Below, piece after piece: positions 47,581 through 55,841 of a stretch of DNA of 64,000 nucleotides (position 1 is its first letter; the number at the start of each line of letters is the position of its first letter). Both the position numbers and the translations under genes were made by a program. Source of the stretch: Flavobacterium nitrogenifigens (GTDB taxonomy: Bacteria; Bacteroidota; Bacteroidia; Flavobacteriales; Flavobacteriaceae); contig NZ_QJRI01000169.1 in assembly GCF_003254565.1 (NCBI RefSeq), positions 1 to 64,000 of the forward strand, in the 5' to 3' direction. A model generated the notes under the pieces. That model saw nothing but the letters and a program-made list of their open reading frames with translations. It did not search any database and was not told the origin of the DNA.

Positions 47581-48339
47581 ATGAAAAGACGGATTTTATT
47601 AAAAATAGGAAGTAATACTTTAACCAAAGAAACCAATCATATTTCGCGGGGAAAGATTGAAGATCTTGGAATACAGATTGCAGCTTTAAATGACGAATAT
47701 GAGTTTATCATAGTAAGTTCAGGAGCAATTGCGGCTGCAAAGCAATTTGTAAAACTGGATAATCAGGATAAAGATGTTTTTGTAAAACAAGCTCTAGCTT
47801 CAATCGGTCAGCCACATTTAATGCGGATTTACAATGAAAATTTTAAAGATTTAGGATTAAACACTTCTCAGTGTTTGCTTTCTTATTCTGATTTCGAAAA
47901 AGAGCAGACCAAAAAGAACATTGTAAATACGATTAATGTATTGGTTAAAAACAATTACATTCCGATTATCAATGAAAATGATACCGTTGCGACAGATGAG
48001 ATTCGGTTTGGAGATAATGACAAATTAGCAGCGTTAACAGCAGTTCTTTTAAATGTTGATATTCTGATTATTGCGACCAACACAAACGGAATTTACACGA
48101 AAGAATCCATTCATGATGAAAATCCGGAGACCATAAAATTGGTAAATGATTTAAAAACGCTGGAAAAAGAAATCGGAGATTCAAAATCATCACACGGAAC
48201 AGGGGGAATGCAGTCTAAAATAGAGGCCGTTGCAATTTCAAAAGCAGCCAATATCGAAACCTGGATCGTCAACGGACTGAATGATAATTTTATTCTGCGA
48301 GCATTGAAGGATGAAATTCCCTTTACCAAAATTGTGTAG
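47581..48339 (+). CDS. proB: Glutamate 5-kinase, without PUA domain
   Basis: 252 residues from the ATG starting MKRRILLKIGSNTLT. Amino-acid kinase motifs are VSSGAIAAAKQF, PIINENDTVATDEIRFGDNDKLAA and GTGGMQSKIEAVAIS. It lacks the C-terminal PUA domain found in Escherichia coli ProB, as in many short bacterial forms. It makes glutamyl phosphate for proA. Confidence 0.95.
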   Translation: MKRRILLKIGSNTLTKETNHISRGKIEDLGIQIAALNDEYEFIIVSSGAIAAAKQFVKLDNQDKDVFVKQALASIGQPHLMRIYNENFKDLGLNTSQCLLSYSDFEKEQTKKNIVNTINVLVKNNYIPIINENDTVATDEIRFGDNDKLAALTAVLLNVDILIIATNTNGIYTKESIHDENPETIKLVNDLKTLEKEIGDSKSSHGTGGMQSKIEAVAISKAANIETWIVNGLNDNFILRALKDEIPFTKIV

Positions 48340-48344
48340 ATAGA

Positions 48345-48398
48345 ACGCGGATGAAACGGATTCGCTATCACGAAGACGCGGATTAAAACGGATTTTTT
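48345..48398. repeat. Left arm of the inverted repeat flanking the GxxExxY gene
   Basis: It contains ACGCGGAT, GGATTCGCTATCACGAAGAC and GCGGATT. It is complementary over most of its length to the right arm at 48838-48898. Confidence 0.7.
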
Positions 48399-48446
48399 AT
48401 ATTTGTTTTAATTTTATGTAGTATATTTCATTCAAATTTGTTTTTT

Positions 48447-48836
48447 ATGGAATTATTGCATCGAGAGTTAACTGAAGTCATTATCAAAACTTTTTATGAA
48501 GTTTATAATGAATAAGGACATGGGTTTTTAGAAAGAGTTTATCAAAATTCCTTGTATTTGGAATTGAAAAATAAAGGTTTGTACGTTGAAGCTCAAAAGA
48601 AAATAAAAGTTTATTATAAAGGAATCGAAGTTGGAGAATATTATGCAGATTTAGTAGTTGAAGATTTAATTATTTTAGAATTAAAAGCTGCGAATTGCAT
48701 AGTAATAGAATTTGAAAACCAAATTTTAAATTATTTAAAAGGCACCAATTGTGAAGTAGGTTTACTTCTAAATTTTGGAACAAAACCAGAATTTAGACGA
48801 AAAGTATTTGAAAACAGTAGAAAAATAAGAATATAA
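48447..48836 (+). pseudogene. GxxExxY-family (PDDEXK-like) gene with an in-frame stop
   Basis: The ATG at 48447 opens MELLHRELTEVIIKTFYEVY. Codon 23 is TAA (48513-48515), exactly where family members usually have Leu before the Gly of the signature; the frame then continues GHGFLERVYQNSL, the GxxExxY motif itself. The rest has the PD-(D/E)xK-like strand YYADLVVEDLIILELKA and the end GLLLNFGTK. A single change TTA to TAA explains the break. A shorter ORF from 48552 would lack the signature and is unlikely to be a gene. The whole unit lies inside an imperfect inverted repeat between proB and the argF-like gene. Confidence 0.82.
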
Positions 48837-48837
48837 A

Positions 48838-48898
48838 AAATCCGCGTTAATCTGTGTCTTCGCGATAGCGAATCAGTAAAATCCGCGTCTAATTTTTT
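48838..48898. repeat. Right arm of the inverted repeat flanking the GxxExxY gene
   Basis: It contains ATCCGCGTTAATCTGTGTC, TTCGCGATAGCGAATC and AATCCGCGTC. Its reverse complement aligns with the left arm at 48345, apart from scattered substitutions and small gaps. Confidence 0.7.
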
Positions 48899-48923
48899 AC
48901 AAACCAATAAGAAAAAAAAGAAA

Positions 48924-49877
48924 ATGAACTATATCTCAATAAAAGAAATCAACTCATTGTCAAAATGGGTGAGACAAGCGATAAAAATCAAAAAGAATCC
49001 GCTTAAAAATCAGAGTTTAGGAAAGAACAAAACTCTTGGAATGTTATTTTTCAATCCGAGTTTAAGAACGCGTTTGAGTACTCAAAAAGCGGCAATGAAC
49101 TTAGGAATGAACGTTATGGTAATGAATTTTACCAACGAAGGATGGACATTAGAATTCGAAGACGGAGCTGTGATGAATTCTGGTGCTTCAGAGCATATTA
49201 AAGAAGCAGCAGAAGTAGTTTCTCAATACTGTGATATTATTGCAATCCGTGCTTTTGCTGGTTTGGTTGATAAGGAAAAAGATTATCAAGAAACTGTAAT
49301 TTCAGGATTTTTGAAATACGCTACAGTGCCGATTGTAAATATGGAAAGTGCTATTCGTCATCCGTTACAGTCGTTGGCAGATGCGATTACAATGGAAGAA
49401 TTCAAACCTAGACACAAAGAGAAACCAAAAGTAGTGCTTTCTTGGGCTCCTCATCCAAAAGCTTTACCGCAGGCAGTTGCCAATTCATTCGTAGAAATGA
49501 TGCAGATGCAAAAAGATATGGATTTTGTAATCACACATCCAAAAGGTTACGAGTTAAGCCCAGAAATCACACAAGACTGTAAAATCGAGTACGATCAAGA
49601 CAAAGCTTTCGAAAATGCCGATTTCGTTTACGTAAAAAACTGGAGCAACTTCAACGATTACGGAAAAGTAACCAATAGCGATCCAAATTGGACGGTTACG
49701 GCAGAAAAAATGGCTTTGACCAATAACGGAAAATTCATGCACTGTCTTCCAGTTCGTCGTAACGTTATTGTAAGCGACGAAGTTCTAGACGGAGAAAATT
49801 CAATAGTAATCGAGCAAGCGAATAACAGAACGTATTCAGCACAATTAGTTTTACAAAAGATTCTTAAAAAAATATAA
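48924..49877 (+). CDS. argF': N-acylornithine carbamoyltransferase (ArgF')
   Basis: 317 residues. The carbamoyl phosphate loop is FFNPSLRTRLS, with SLRTR as in transcarbamylases acting on acylated ornithine rather than STRTR of ordinary ones. MESAIRHPLQSLAD, SWAPHPKALPQAVANSF and MHCLPVRRN follow. The residue before the conserved EH (S89) sits where N-acetyl enzymes have Glu and the Bacteroides N-succinyl enzyme has Pro, by my alignment from memory. This enzyme makes acylcitrulline, which needs a later deacylase. Confidence 0.92.
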   Translation: MNYISIKEINSLSKWVRQAIKIKKNPLKNQSLGKNKTLGMLFFNPSLRTRLSTQKAAMNLGMNVMVMNFTNEGWTLEFEDGAVMNSGASEHIKEAAEVVSQYCDIIAIRAFAGLVDKEKDYQETVISGFLKYATVPIVNMESAIRHPLQSLADAITMEEFKPRHKEKPKVVLSWAPHPKALPQAVANSFVEMMQMQKDMDFVITHPKGYELSPEITQDCKIEYDQDKAFENADFVYVKNWSNFNDYGKVTNSDPNWTVTAEKMALTNNGKFMHCLPVRRNVIVSDEVLDGENSIVIEQANNRTYSAQLVLQKILKKI

Positions 49878-49884
49878 TTTTTTG

Positions 49885-49968
49885 AGGGACTAAGGTTCTA
49901 AGTTTCTGAGATACTAAGAAACTGTGAGCAAAAAACTTAGTACCTTAGAACCTTAGCATCTTAGAACC
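49885..49968. repeat. CTTAGAACCTTAG-type repeat in the argF'-argB spacer
   Basis: The left half carries CTAAGGTTCTAAGTTTCTGAG and the right half CTTAGTACCTTAGAACCTTAG, roughly inverted copies. Related words appear at 41590-41630 after the M1 peptidase gene. The repeat ends directly at the argB start. Confidence 0.65.
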
Positions 49969-49970
49969 TC

Positions 49971-50747
49971 ATGAAAAAAGTTACCGTAATAAAAATAGGA
50001 GGAAACATCATCGACAATCCAGCAGAATTAGAACAATTTTTAACCGATTTTTCTAAAATTGAAGGCTATAAAGTTTTAGTTCATGGTGGTGGAAAATCGG
50101 CTACAAAAATGGCGCAAAGTATTGGTTTGGTTCCACAAATGATTGATGGGCGCCGAATCACAGATGCTCCAATGCTTGATGTTGTGGTAATGATTTACGC
50201 AGGACAAATCAACAAACATATTGTAGCGCAATTGCAGGCAAAAGACAATAATGCAATTGGTTTTTCTGGAGCTGACGGAAATTTAATTCAGTCAACAAAA
50301 AGAAATCATCCAACAATTGATTACGGATTTGTAGGTGATGTGAAGCAAGTGAATACCAAATTATTGGCTACTTTATTAGAAGCTGGAGTTGTTCCTGTTT
50401 TCTGTGCCATCACGCACGATAAAAACGGACAATTGTTAAACACAAATGCTGATACCATTGCAAGCGAATTATCAATTGCTTTATCTGAGGTTTTTGATGT
50501 TACGCTAACATATTGTTTTGAAAAACAAGGTGTTTTGATGGATTCAGAAGACGATTCATCTGTAATTACAGAAATCAACGAAACATTATACAATAAACTA
50601 AAAGAAGAAAAAGTAATTCATTCTGGAATGATTCCAAAACTGGATAACTGTTTCAATAGTTTATCAAGAGGCGTGCAGAAAATCAAAATTGGGCATCACA
50701 AAATGCTTCAAAATTCAGATATTCCGCATACAACGATTACGTTGTAA
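49971..50747 (+). CDS. argB: N-acylglutamate kinase
   Basis: 258 residues. The amino-acid kinase fold shows VIKIGGNIID, VHGGGKSATKMAQ, GLVPQMIDGRRITD, IGFSGADGNLI and NTNADTIASELS. It phosphorylates N-acylglutamate, the step before argC. The short form without an N-terminal helix suggests an arginine-insensitive type; that is inference. Confidence 0.94.
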   Translation: MKKVTVIKIGGNIIDNPAELEQFLTDFSKIEGYKVLVHGGGKSATKMAQSIGLVPQMIDGRRITDAPMLDVVVMIYAGQINKHIVAQLQAKDNNAIGFSGADGNLIQSTKRNHPTIDYGFVGDVKQVNTKLLATLLEAGVVPVFCAITHDKNGQLLNTNADTIASELSIALSEVFDVTLTYCFEKQGVLMDSEDDSSVITEINETLYNKLKEEKVIHSGMIPKLDNCFNSLSRGVQKIKIGHHKMLQNSDIPHTTITL

Positions 50748-51037
50748 AGATATAGCCACGAATTATACGAATTGACACTAATTTTTTTCGGCTTAAAAAA
50801 GAGAAAATAATTTTAAACAGACAGTAAAAAGTTTATTTTGATTTTAAATCTGTAACAAAAAGATAATTTGTGAAAACTCATGCAATTAGTGGCAAAAAAA
50901 CAGAACTGCGCAGTACTTTTAAATATTAATTTAAGAAATTTGCGCAAATTAAAAATGTCGCGTATTATTTAGTTAAGTAAGTAAAAGCTTAAAAAAACTT
51001 AGCGACTTAGCGCCTTTGTGGCAAGAGCACAACAAAA
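50748..51037. other. 290-base argB-M20 spacer made of degenerate repeats
   Basis: It starts with a TAGCCACGAATTATACGAATT block, and a partner word ATTAGTGGC lies at 50885-50895. It ends with the CTTAGCGCCTTTGTGGCAA block (50991-51024). The middle is AT-rich with no ORF, terminator or promoter that I can defend. Confidence 0.6.
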
Positions 51038-52108
51038 ATGAAAAATATAGATACGCTTACCCAAGAAGCAATTAGTTTATTAAAAAGCTTAATCGAAACG
51101 CCTTCATTTTCAAGTGAAGAAGATCAAACGGCTCTTTTAATCGAAAATTGGTTCAATCAGAATGAAATACCTTTCAAGAGAGAAAACAATAATGTGTGGG
51201 CTTTCAATAAATATTTCGACAAAAACAAACCAACACTTTTACTAAATTCACATCACGATACTGTACGTCCAAATCAAGCGTACACCAACGATCCGTTTAA
51301 AGCAATTGAAAAGGACGGAAAATTATTTGGTTTAGGAAGTAATGACGCTGGAGGATGTTTAGTTTCGTTACTGGCGACTTTTGTACATTTTTACGAAAAT
51401 CAAAACCTTTCTCACAATATTGTAATTGTAGCTTCCGCGGAAGAAGAAAGCAGCGGAAAAAATGGTTTAAACAGCGTTTTAAAACACTTGCCAGAATTAG
51501 ATTGTGCCATTGTTGGAGAACCAACTTTAATGCAATTAGCAGTTGCAGAAAAAGGTTTGTTAGTTCTAGATGTAAAAGTAAAAGGAACTGCAAGCCACGC
51601 AGCGCATCAAAACGATGATAATGCTTTATACAAATCAATTCCGGTGATGGAATGGTTTAAAAACTATAAATTCGACAAAATCTCAGACGTTTTAGGTCCC
51701 GTAAAAATGACCGTAACGCAGATCAATGCAGGGAAACAGCACAATGTTGTGCCTTCAGAATGTGATTTGGTTGTGGATATTCGCGTAACAGATCGCTATA
51801 CAAATGCTGAAATTCTGGAAGTTGTAAAAGCAAATGTAAACGCCGAAGTAACACCACGATCAATGCACTTAAATGCTTCGTCTATTCCAATTGCACATGG
51901 TCTGGTTCAGGCAGGAATTGCTTTAGGAAGAACGACTTACGGTTCGCCAACACTTTCAGATCAATCAGTTTTAAGCTGTCAGTCTTTAAAATTGGGACCA
52001 GGAGAAACATTGCGTTCGCATTCAGCAGACGAATTTATTTTTGTAAATGAAATTGTAGAAGGAGTCGACTTGTATATCAAAATACTAACCGATTTCTTTA
52101 AATTATAA
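51038..52108 (+). CDS. argE: M20-family deacylase, probable acylornithine/acylcitrulline deacetylase
   Basis: 356 residues. The metal ligands are in LLLNSHHDTV, LGSNDAGGC, ASAEEESSGKNG and VGEPT, with the final histidine near LRSHSADEF. The lid domain (about 170-285) has GTASHAAHQNDDNA. As the only deacylase in the cluster, it should remove the acyl group after the argF-like step, most likely from acylcitrulline. The exact substrate is inferred from context. Confidence 0.88.
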   Translation: MKNIDTLTQEAISLLKSLIETPSFSSEEDQTALLIENWFNQNEIPFKRENNNVWAFNKYFDKNKPTLLLNSHHDTVRPNQAYTNDPFKAIEKDGKLFGLGSNDAGGCLVSLLATFVHFYENQNLSHNIVIVASAEEESSGKNGLNSVLKHLPELDCAIVGEPTLMQLAVAEKGLLVLDVKVKGTASHAAHQNDDNALYKSIPVMEWFKNYKFDKISDVLGPVKMTVTQINAGKQHNVVPSECDLVVDIRVTDRYTNAEILEVVKANVNAEVTPRSMHLNASSIPIAHGLVQAGIALGRTTYGSPTLSDQSVLSCQSLKLGPGETLRSHSADEFIFVNEIVEGVDLYIKILTDFFKL

Positions 52109-52121
52109 TTGAAACGAAATT

Positions 52122-52154
52122 AAACCCGACAGGTTTTTAAAACCTGTCGGGTTT
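52122..52154. repeat. Perfect palindrome in the M20-argH spacer
   Basis: 16-base arms (AAACCCGACAGGTTTT and complement) around one central T. Compared with the copy at 46139, two positions in each arm differ and the partners change with them, so pairing is kept. Confidence 0.85.
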
Positions 52155-52168
52155 CTAAAACAGTACCT

Positions 52169-53449
52169 ATGAAACTTTGGGAAAAAGGAATACCAACAGA
52201 TAAACAAATTGAGCAATTCACAGTAGGAAACGACCGTGAACTGGATTTAGTTTTAGCAAAATACGATGCTTTAGGTTCAATTGCACATGCAAAAATGTTA
52301 GGACAAATCGGTTTGTTGACTTCAGAAGAAACGACTTCTTTGGTTGATGCATTAAACGAAATTATTGCTGATATCGTAGTAGGTAATTTCGAAATCGAAG
52401 ATAGTTTTGAAGATGTTCACTCTAAAATCGAATATCTTTTAACTGTAAAACTTGGCGATGCAGGAAAGAAAATCCACACTGCACGTTCTCGTAACGATCA
52501 AGTTTTAGTAGATGTTCATTTGTATTTGAAAGATGAATTAAAAGTGATTAAAGAGCAAGTAAAGACCTTGTTTGACTTGTTGATGGAATCGGCAGAAAAA
52601 CACCAAAACGTTTTATTGCCAGGATATACACATTTACAAATTGCAATGCCATCGTCATTTGGAATGTGGTTTTCTGCTTATGCCGAAAGTTTAATTGATG
52701 ATATTACAATGTTGAACGCAGCTTCAAAAATTGTAGATCAGAATCCGTTAGGTTCTGCTGCAGGTTACGGAAGTTCGTTCCCAATCAACAGAACTTTTAC
52801 AACTCAGGAGTTAGGTTTCGAAACTTTGAAATACAATGCTGTTGCCGCACAAATGAGCCGTGGAAAAGCAGAGAAAACGGTTGCTTTTGCTATGACAAGC
52901 GTAGCAGGGACATTGTCAAAATTTGCAATGGATGTTTGTCTGTATATGAGCCAGAATTTTGATTTTATCGGTTTACCGGCGCATCTTACAACAGGTTCTA
53001 GTATTATGCCTCATAAAAAGAATCCAGATGTTTTCGAATTAATCAGAGGAAAATGCAATAAGATTCAGGCTCTTCCATACGAAATCACTTTAATTACCAA
53101 TAATCTTCCAAGCGGTTATCATAGAGATTTACAGCTTTTGAAGGAAGGTTTGTTTCCGGCAATTCAGACTTTGAAATCTTGTTTAGATATTGCAATTTTT
53201 TCAATAAAAGATATCACGGTTAAAGATCATATTTTAGAAGATAAAAAATACGATTATTTGTTTACAGTAGATACTTTAAACGAAATGGTAGTTGCAGGAA
53301 TGCCGTTTAGAGATGCGTACAAAGCCGTTGCTGAACAATTGGAAGCCGGCACATATAAATCTCCAAAAGCTACAAAGCATACACATGAAGGAAGTATCAA
53401 TAATTTGTGTCTTGATGCGATAAAAGATAAAATGAAAGCAGCTTTTTAA
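52169..53449 (+). CDS. argH: Argininosuccinate lyase
   Basis: 426 residues. The fumarase-family signature is GSSIMPHKKNPD. Other blocks are HTARSRNDQV, LPGYTHLQIAMPSSFG and NPLGSAAGYGSSF. It splits argininosuccinate to arginine and fumarate, the last step. It is the end of the cluster and is closed by a terminator. Confidence 0.97.
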   Translation: MKLWEKGIPTDKQIEQFTVGNDRELDLVLAKYDALGSIAHAKMLGQIGLLTSEETTSLVDALNEIIADIVVGNFEIEDSFEDVHSKIEYLLTVKLGDAGKKIHTARSRNDQVLVDVHLYLKDELKVIKEQVKTLFDLLMESAEKHQNVLLPGYTHLQIAMPSSFGMWFSAYAESLIDDITMLNAASKIVDQNPLGSAAGYGSSFPINRTFTTQELGFETLKYNAVAAQMSRGKAEKTVAFAMTSVAGTLSKFAMDVCLYMSQNFDFIGLPAHLTTGSSIMPHKKNPDVFELIRGKCNKIQALPYEITLITNNLPSGYHRDLQLLKEGLFPAIQTLKSCLDIAIFSIKDITVKDHILEDKKYDYLFTVDTLNEMVVAGMPFRDAYKAVAEQLEAGTYKSPKATKHTHEGSINNLCLDAIKDKMKAAF

Positions 53450-53465
53450 GTTGTTTTCCAAAATT

Positions 53466-53503
53466 AAAAACCGATTTGCTAATTAAGTAAATCGGTTTTT
53501 TTT
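53466..53503. terminator. Bidirectional terminator between argH and the pectate lyase gene
   Basis: AAAAACCGATTT / AAATCGGTTTTT form a 12-bp stem with an 11-nt loop and T-runs on both strands, between convergent genes. Confidence 0.88.
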
Positions 53504-53522
53504 ATGTTGTTTTTAGTTGCAA

Positions 53523-54575
53523 TTAAGTTTTATTGCCACAACTTGTAGATATCATGCCATTAGAATTAACTTGAAGCGTTGCTCCCGCGCCGCAAGATTT
53601 ATTCGAAATGTATTCTTCGGCTTTTCCTAAAGTAAGTGTAGTGTAGATATAAGAGGGCTTATTTACTTTTGTCCCAAAATCTATTCGTCCTTTGCGGCAG
53701 TTATCAAATACAATTCCAACTTTGCCACCATCTGTACTGGTATATTCTTTAAAAACTTTATCCACTTTCGCAAAATCAGAACCCTCTACATAGCAAGTTG
53801 AGTTTTTAGTACCTCCGCCTAAACCTATTGCTACCGAGCCAGACTCAGATGTACTATAAAGACAGTTTAGAATATGGATTTCCGCATTTCTAACACGCGG
53901 CATTCTTTGTTTACATCCTTGAGCCCAATAACAGTTTTTAAAGGTTATACTGTAATGACCATCTACTGGCGCATCAGTTTTAGAAGCTCCCACTAGGTTT
54001 GAGAACCTATGATCATCAGCTCCGCCAGAGCCTCCTGCTTTTGGAGCTTTTAAATAGGTAAATTTGCACCAAGAAATGGTTACGTTATCGGCTGTGCCTT
54101 TATTGTCAAAATTCCCATCCATTCCATCCTGAAATTCACAATGATCGACCCAAAGATTAGTTGCTTCTGAAGTAAGATTATCATGTCCGTCAACATCGTA
54201 AGCTCCTGGTCCTTCAAAAATTAAATTTCTGATGATAATATTATTAGAGCCAGGTTTTAAACTTAGAATTCCTGAACCTGCAGCCGTTTGATCCAAGTTA
54301 ATTAATCGTGCACCCGGAAGACCAATTATAGTTTTGTCATTGACTAGTAAGCTGGTATATGTACAATTTATGGTTCCTGAAACTAAGATAACTTGCGGAG
54401 TAGTTAATTTCAGTTTTGCTGTTAAATCGGCTAAAGTTGTAACTGTTACTGGAGTAGCGCTTCCCCCGCCGGTTGCAGAAGCACCGAATCCTTCAGGAGC
54501 GCTCATGAAATAATTTTGAGCAAATAGAAAGGAGCAAGGCAGAAGCAATGCCAGTAATATAAGTTTTGTTTTCAT
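53523..54575 (-). CDS. Pectate lyase, polysaccharide lyase family 1
   Basis: 350 residues from the ATG beginning MKTKLILLALLLPCSFLFAQ, a signal peptide. The right-handed beta-helix of PL1 is shown by NNIIIRNLIFEGP, ATNLWVDHCEFQDGMDGNFD (span with the calcium Asp residues), VTISWCKF, YSITFKNCYWAQGCKQRMPRVRN (span carrying the catalytic Arg region). It cleaves polygalacturonan by beta-elimination. It has no type IX sorting domain, so it should be periplasmic. A 14-bp palindromic operator lies 37 bases upstream. Confidence 0.9.
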   Translation of the reverse strand: MKTKLILLALLLPCSFLFAQNYFMSAPEGFGASATGGGSATPVTVTTLADLTAKLKLTTPQVILVSGTINCTYTSLLVNDKTIIGLPGARLINLDQTAAGSGILSLKPGSNNIIIRNLIFEGPGAYDVDGHDNLTSEATNLWVDHCEFQDGMDGNFDNKGTADNVTISWCKFTYLKAPKAGGSGGADDHRFSNLVGASKTDAPVDGHYSITFKNCYWAQGCKQRMPRVRNAEIHILNCLYSTSESGSVAIGLGGGTKNSTCYVEGSDFAKVDKVFKEYTSTDGGKVGIVFDNCRKGRIDFGTKVNKPSYIYTTLTLGKAEEYISNKSCGAGATLQVNSNGMISTSCGNKT

Positions 54576-54611
54576 TTTCAAGTATGTCTTTTTGTGGTTT
54601 TATTAGTTAGT

Positions 54612-54625
54612 TGTAATCGATTACA
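54612..54625. promoter_or_regulatory. GalR/LacI-like palindromic operator upstream of pectate lyase
   Basis: TGTAATCGATTACA is a perfect 14-bp palindrome with the central CG typical of LacI/GalR-family operators (compare TGTAAnCGnTTACA). It lies 37 bases before the lyase start on its upstream side. No regulator gene is in the window. Confidence 0.6.
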
Positions 54626-54839
54626 CAAATGTAAAGGAATAAAAATAATTTCAAATTAAATTATCAGATATTTATGTTTTAAAGTTTTGGTTTTTAGAAT
54701 TGTAAATGTTGTTTTTACATTATTTAATTATAAAAATTTGCTGTGAGAATATTTTAAGAAAAGGGGAAAGGTTTTAAAATTTAAAGCAGAATTTTCATGC
54801 TAAATACATATATTTGATGCACCAGTTTAAAACATACCA

Positions 54840-55841
54840 ATGGAAAAATTCAAAGATCAGTCTGCTCTCCATCTTTTTAAGAAAGGCTTAATTACTGAAA
54901 ATCAGTTTGAAGAAGTAAAAACGTATCGAAATTTAAACATCTTTTCATTAAACGCAGAATTAAAGTTGTTCCTTTATTTGTCAGTCTTACTGTTTACTTC
55001 AGGAATCGGAATTCTGATTTATGAAAATATTGATACCATAGGACATATTGCTATTTTGTCATTGCTTTTAATTGTGATTGCAGTTTGCTTTTTTTATTGT
55101 TTCAAGTATTCTAAAGGTTTTCAGAAAACAGAAACAACTTTTGAGCATCCTGTTTTAGAATATTTGGTTTTGGCAGGAAATATTTTGACCTGTATTTTCA
55201 TTGGATATCTTCAATTTCAATACAAAACTTTTGGTGAACATTACGGTTTAGCGACTTTGGTTCCTACAATAGTAAGTTTCTTTTGCGCTTATTATTTTGA
55301 TAATAGAAGTGTTTTGACCATTGCCATTACTGGTTTGGCAGCTTATGTAGGGCTTTCGGTTACGCCACAAGACATATTCAATGACAGTAATAATTTGTAT
55401 GCAAGCCAAAGTTTGAGCTATTCTGCAGTTATGCTTGGAGTTTTATTGGTTTTATGGACAATCTACAGTCAGCGAATTTCGCTCAAAACCCATTTTGGCT
55501 TAGTTTTTCTCACTTTTGCATTGCATATTGTAAGTATTGCTGCCATCAGTAATCTAACAGGTTATGATACCTTAATTTGGGTAATTTTTGCTCTAATTTT
55601 AGCTGGTTCAACATATTATTTTTATAAGGTAAGTTATCAATACAAAGCCATGTCGTTATATGTATTTATGATTGTTTATGCTTACATCGGCGGAAACATT
55701 GTTTTGTTTAGAGTTTTTGAAAATGTTGACTTCTCAGATATTTGGGAATTATTAGTATTCCTATTGCCAGCGTATTTTGTCGGCTCGATTATAATGTTTA
55801 TTAAACTGATTAAAAACTTCCACAAAGAAATAGCAGAATGA
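54840..55841 (+). CDS. DUF2157 membrane protein
   Basis: 333 residues. A cytoplasmic N-terminal helix pair (LFKKGLITENQFEEVKTY) is followed by about eight to ten membrane segments, the DUF2157 layout. It overlaps the next membrane-protein gene by 4 bases. The function is unknown; the pair probably forms a complex. Confidence 0.8.
   Translation: MEKFKDQSALHLFKKGLITENQFEEVKTYRNLNIFSLNAELKLFLYLSVLLFTSGIGILIYENIDTIGHIAILSLLLIVIAVCFFYCFKYSKGFQKTETTFEHPVLEYLVLAGNILTCIFIGYLQFQYKTFGEHYGLATLVPTIVSFFCAYYFDNRSVLTIAITGLAAYVGLSVTPQDIFNDSNNLYASQSLSYSAVMLGVLLVLWTIYSQRISLKTHFGLVFLTFALHIVSIAAISNLTGYDTLIWVIFALILAGSTYYFYKVSYQYKAMSLYVFMIVYAYIGGNIVLFRVFENVDFSDIWELLVFLLPAYFVGSIIMFIKLIKNFHKEIAE

Noticed and set aside
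48552-48836. 94-codon ORF starting at 48552 as an intact gene
   Set aside because: It starts in the middle of the GxxExxY fold and lacks the signature motif, which lies upstream in the same frame beyond the TAA at 48513. It is the 3' part of a broken gene.
51297-51638. Minus-strand 113-codon ORF inside the M20 deacylase gene
   Set aside because: It is fully antisense to a well-supported enzyme, with Leu-rich composition that reflects the complementary codons.
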